Of a stretch of 64,000 nucleotides of DNA, positions 61,341 to 64,000 are shown one piece after another. The notes under the pieces were generated by a model. It searched no databases. It saw nothing but the letters and a program-made list of their open reading frames with translations, and was not told the DNA's origin. The stretch is taken from positions 23,436-87,435 of the forward strand of contig CAJTZQ010000003.1 in the NCBI GenBank assembly GCA_910583795.1, given 5' to 3'. How positions within the stretch are numbered: position 1 is the first letter of the stretch; each line of letters starts with the position of its first letter. Origin of the DNA: an uncultured Muribaculaceae bacterium (GTDB lineage Bacteria; Bacteroidota; Bacteroidia; Bacteroidales; Muribaculaceae). Both the position numbers and the translations under genes were made by a program.

Positions 61341-62195
61341 TCAGGAATTGGAGCGGAGTTTATTGCGGTATTGTAGCGGTGACATCCCTGTTTGCTTCCT
61401 GAAGATACGGCATAGGTAGGAAGGATCATCATAATGAAGTCGCTCCGAAATCTGTTTCACCGACAAATCTGTTGTGTCGAGCAATGCTTTCACCACAATT
61501 ATTATCTGAATATTAATCTGCTCTTTAGCAGAAATGCCTGAATTCTTTTTAGTTATGATATTGAGATAATTAGAAGAGATGTTGAGTTTGTCGGCATAGA
61601 ATGCCACATCATGATGACTTGCATAATGTCTGTTGATTAAACCTATAAAATCGTTGACCAACGTCCAGGCTCTGTTCTTTGAAGGATTTTCTCCCAACGC
61701 TCCCAATCTTGCCTCTACTTGCTCAGCCATAATAAGTATGAAATTTTCCATCTCATTACGCATTACAATTTCCCTTTCCATATCCGGACAATTGAAATAT
61801 ATCCATTCCATAATAGATAGCCAATGCCTTATGATACCTACCATATCTTCCGGAACCACAAAGACAGGAGACTTATAAACAAAATCCCAAAAGCGATTGG
61901 AAGTTACAATAAAAAAATTATCTTGCGCCGAATCAAAATCCATTGACACAAATTTTACTTTAAAATCAACCGATTGCCATGTAGGGACAACTACCATATC
62001 GAAAACAATAAAAGCCATCTTTTCAGATGTCATAAAATATTTGTTTGAATTTATAGTAAATTCAGCTTTTCCGCTTTCACAAAACATTATCACTCCCCCG
62101 TCAATAGAAAGAGGATGTCCAGACACGAATGAATCAGGAGTGAGTATGCTGAATGCAAAGGGGAAAGAATTGTTTTTTACTGTTTTCTTTGTCAT
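61341..62195 (-). CDS. AraC-family transcriptional regulator
   Basis: 284 residues. N-terminal cupin-like sensing domain (LSIDGGVIMFCESGKAEFTI); C-terminal AraC domain with VAFYADKLNISSNYLNIITK and QISERLHYDDPSYLCRIFRK (two helix-turn-helices), then GMSPLQYRNKLRS. Likely controls the glycoside hydrolase genes downstream on the same strand, or the divergent MATE gene. Start 62195 follows a -7 element at 62212-62219. Confidence 0.88.
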   Translation of the reverse strand: MTKKTVKNNSFPFAFSILTPDSFVSGHPLSIDGGVIMFCESGKAEFTINSNKYFMTSEKMAFIVFDMVVVPTWQSVDFKVKFVSMDFDSAQDNFFIVTSNRFWDFVYKSPVFVVPEDMVGIIRHWLSIMEWIYFNCPDMEREIVMRNEMENFILIMAEQVEARLGALGENPSKNRAWTLVNDFIGLINRHYASHHDVAFYADKLNISSNYLNIITKKNSGISAKEQINIQIIIVVKALLDTTDLSVKQISERLHYDDPSYLCRIFRKQTGMSPLQYRNKLRSNS

Positions 62196-62211
62196 ATTAT
62201 AAAATTTTAAG

Positions 62212-62219
62212 CAAAATTA
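62212..62219 (-). promoter_or_regulatory. -7 promoter element of AraC-type gene
   Basis: Minus strand TAATTTTG (TAnnTTTG), 17 bases before the ATG. Confidence 0.4.
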
Positions 62220-62308
62220 CTATATATAACGTACTAAATACCCAATTCAGTTATAAAAAGTACCCATATTGTAATATTTTACACCCTTTAAATATATGCC
62301 ATTATTAC

Positions 62309-62316
62309 TAATTTTG
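62309..62316 (+). promoter_or_regulatory. -7 promoter element of MATE gene
   Basis: TAATTTTG, 47 bases before the ATG at 62363. The divergent AraC promoter lies ~90 bases away. Confidence 0.4.
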
Positions 62317-62362
62317 CACCCTGAAATCAAAAACCTTATCTTATTATCTCAATATAGAATAT

Positions 62363-63718
62363 ATGGATAGAGACAAGCTTGACTTTGGAAACGGGGAAAT
62401 CAACAGTCTGTTTAAGGCGATGTTCTTCCCTACCCTTATTGGAATGGTTTTTAACTCTGTGCTGAATATATGCGATGGTATGTTCGTAGGGCATGGTGTC
62501 GGTAGTAACGCTCTTGCCGCCATTAATATCGTTGCCCCATTGTTCCTTCTTTGCACCGGCATAGGACTGATGTTCGGGATCGGAGCTTCTGTAATCGGAA
62601 GCATAAGACTCGCAGAAGGAAATGTGAAAGCGGCAAGGATCATAATGACTCAGGCTTACATAGCCGGAGCGATTATCTTTGGATTGGTGATTCTTATTTC
62701 GCTTCTGTTCACCCGTCCGGTATTATATACGTTAGGGTGTAGCCCGGCTCTTGAAGAACTTGCGTCTGACTACTTGCTGTGGCTCCTTCCCGGATTAGTG
62801 TTTTTCTACCTCCAATGCGTGGGAATGATGCTTATACGCCTCGATGGCTCTCCAAAATATGCAATGAGCGTTCAGATAGTGGCGGCTGTTCTAAATATAT
62901 TTCTCGATTGGCTAATGGTGTTTCCTCTCGGGATGGGGATCAAAGGAGCGTCTATCGCCACTTCCATTTCCTGTATAGTTGCAGGATTGATGGTGATCGC
63001 CTACTTCCTGTTTTTCTCAGACAAACTTAAATTTTACCGTCTTAAATTATCCTGGAAATCATTCAGACTATCCTTGCGCAATACAGGGTATATGGCAAAA
63101 ATAGGACTTGCCACATTCATAGCGGAATTGGCTATCGGAATTATGATGGTGACCGGCAACTACATGTTTCTCTCCTACCTTGACGAGGCGGGAGTGGCGG
63201 CTTTCAGCATAGGATGCTACCTGTTCCCATTAATATTCTCCATAAGTAATGCAGTGGCACAGTCCTCTCAACCAATTATCAGTTTCAATTATGGGGCCGG
63301 ATACCTTGAACGAGTAAGGGAAACTTTAAGAATCGCTTTGACTACCGCATGCATATGCGGAGCATTTATTTCAATTGGGATGTGGCTTGGCGCACCGGCA
63401 CTGGCGAACGTTTTTATAAGCAGTGCCGACTCTGCCTATTCCTTAGCTGTTAAAGGATTGCCTATCTTAGGAATTTGCGCCTTGTTTTTTGCAGTCAATA
63501 TCACATTTATCGGATACTATCAAAGCCGGGAACAGTCCATACGATCAATAATATATATGCTTCTACGCGGTGTCGTTTTCATGATTCCAGGCTTTATTTT
63601 GCTTCCAAAAATCTTTGGAGACACAGGACTTTGGCTTGCAATACCTGTTTCAGAGTTTCTTACCCTGATTGTAATTGTCTCCTTATTCAGAATAAATTCC
63701 AAGAAGGCAGTCGGATAA
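62363..63718 (+). CDS. MATE-family multidrug/cation antiporter
   Basis: 451 residues with about twelve membrane helices in two pseudo-repeats, as in MATE proteins. Typical segments: FPTLIGMVFNSVLNICDGMF, NALAAINIVAPLFLLCTGIG, VGMMLIRLDGSPKYAMSVQI and QSSQPIISFNYGAGYLERVR. Starts at 62363 (MDRDKLDFGNGEINSLFK). It would export drugs or metabolites using a Na+ or H+ gradient. Divergent from the AraC-type gene. A hairpin terminator follows at 63741. Confidence 0.9.
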   Translation: MDRDKLDFGNGEINSLFKAMFFPTLIGMVFNSVLNICDGMFVGHGVGSNALAAINIVAPLFLLCTGIGLMFGIGASVIGSIRLAEGNVKAARIIMTQAYIAGAIIFGLVILISLLFTRPVLYTLGCSPALEELASDYLLWLLPGLVFFYLQCVGMMLIRLDGSPKYAMSVQIVAAVLNIFLDWLMVFPLGMGIKGASIATSISCIVAGLMVIAYFLFFSDKLKFYRLKLSWKSFRLSLRNTGYMAKIGLATFIAELAIGIMMVTGNYMFLSYLDEAGVAAFSIGCYLFPLIFSISNAVAQSSQPIISFNYGAGYLERVRETLRIALTTACICGAFISIGMWLGAPALANVFISSADSAYSLAVKGLPILGICALFFAVNITFIGYYQSREQSIRSIIYMLLRGVVFMIPGFILLPKIFGDTGLWLAIPVSEFLTLIVIVSLFRINSKKAVG

Positions 63719-63740
63719 GAATACTACCCAAGTAAAAAAT

Positions 63741-63776
63741 AATCCGTGAATATTATTTTCACGGATTATTTTTATT
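63741..63776 (+). terminator. Rho-independent terminator after MATE gene
   Basis: AATCCGTGAA (63741-63750) pairs with TTCACGGATT, followed by ATTTTTATTT. Confidence 0.8.
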
Positions 63777-63847
63777 TGCCGGCAAGACAAAACATATATA
63801 AAAAAAGGGATCTCAAGCCATCGTTAAGATTGCTTGAGATTCCTAAG

Positions 63848-63931
63848 TGTCCAAGATGAGACTCGAACTCACACAGCCTACCGGCCACTACCCCCTCAAA
63901 GTAGCGCGTCTACCAATTCCGCCACCTGGAC
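63848..63931 (-). tRNA. tRNA-Leu (anticodon GAG)
   Basis: The minus strand starts GTCCAGGTGGCGGAATTGGT, has the anticodon arm CTACTTTGAGGGGGTAG (loop TTGAGGG, anticodon GAG), a long variable arm as expected for class II tRNA-Leu, the T arm GTTCGAGTC and acceptor CTTGGAC. No CCA is encoded. Acceptor pairs G-C, T-A, C-G, C-G, A-T, G-T, G-C hold. Confidence 0.93.
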
Positions 63932-63950
63932 AAACGATTGATCGGCTTGG

Positions 63951-64000
63951 AGCGAAAAACGGGACTCGAACCCGCGACCCCGACCTTGGCAAGGTCGTGC
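63951..64000 (-). tRNA. tRNA-Gly (anticodon GCC), 5' part outside window
   Basis: The minus strand within the window reads GACCTTGCCAAGGTC (anticodon arm, loop TTGCCAA, anticodon GCC), then the T arm GGGTTCGAGTCCC and acceptor TTTTCGC. D arm and 5' acceptor half are beyond the right edge. Confidence 0.88.

Overview
The window reads as a chromosomal segment of an anaerobic Bacteroidota bacterium, most likely order Bacteroidales (a Muribaculaceae-like gut commensal is my guess, not proven). Support: Bacteroidetes-type promoters (TTTG ... TAnnTTTG), TonB-dependent receptors, Bacteroidetes families such as DUF4374 and DUF3089, an oxygen-independent corrin pathway, host-glycan type glycoside hydrolases and tRNA genes without encoded CCA.

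Region 1 (1-19606, minus strand) is one long cobalamin operon headed by a cobalamin riboswitch. In transcription order: TonB-dependent receptor, DUF4374 lipoprotein, exported CbiK, membrane-anchored CobN-like chelatase, membrane protein, ExbB-like channel, DUF2149 protein, BtuF/BtuC/BtuD-like ABC importer, then four two-domain corrin enzymes (CobJ-CbiC, CbiE-CbiT, CbiG-CobM, CobK-CbiD, the last cut by the window edge). It joins corrinoid uptake to corrin-ring synthesis, with an HmuSTUV-like metal-chelatase module in between.

Region 2 (19655-26122) is an envelope region holding decaying genes. There is a response-regulator/histidine-kinase remnant, an outer-membrane receptor with its barrel deleted, a small membrane protein, a lipoprotein, two PAP2 phosphatases, a PagL-like lipid A deacylase and a DUF3089 hydrolase. 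A dispersed repeat with terminal inverted repeats sits here (three copies in the window).

Region 3 (26138-45600) is the standout: an accessory island entered through mobile-element remnants. A sigma factor overlaps a C39-like cysteine peptidase gene. Then follow a dynamin-like GTPase, an Hsp70 ATPase without its substrate domain, two paralogous small P-loop GTPase-like proteins, an unknown partner, a second dynamin-like GTPase and a coiled-coil protein. A terminator-like hairpin separates these from a second half: WG-repeat membrane protein, PP2C phosphatase, YkvA-like protein, an FtsZ C-terminal-domain-like protein, a sirtuin, an unknown protein, an ADP-ribosylglycohydrolase and a macro-like/RCC1-like fusion. 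I infer a GTPase- and chaperone-centred stress or conflict system coupled to NAD+/ADP-ribose chemistry. An AT-rich tract with about nine AGAACAC-type boxes follows.

Region 4 (45627-64000) is more ordinary: an SPFH protein, a Pif1/RecD-like helicase broken at an 8-base homopolymer, a TetR-controlled TolC/HlyD/ABC efflux operon with a candidate operator, three small membrane proteins, GH30 and GH2 enzymes with an AraC-type regulator, a MATE transporter, tRNA-Leu(GAG) and a partial tRNA-Gly(GCC).
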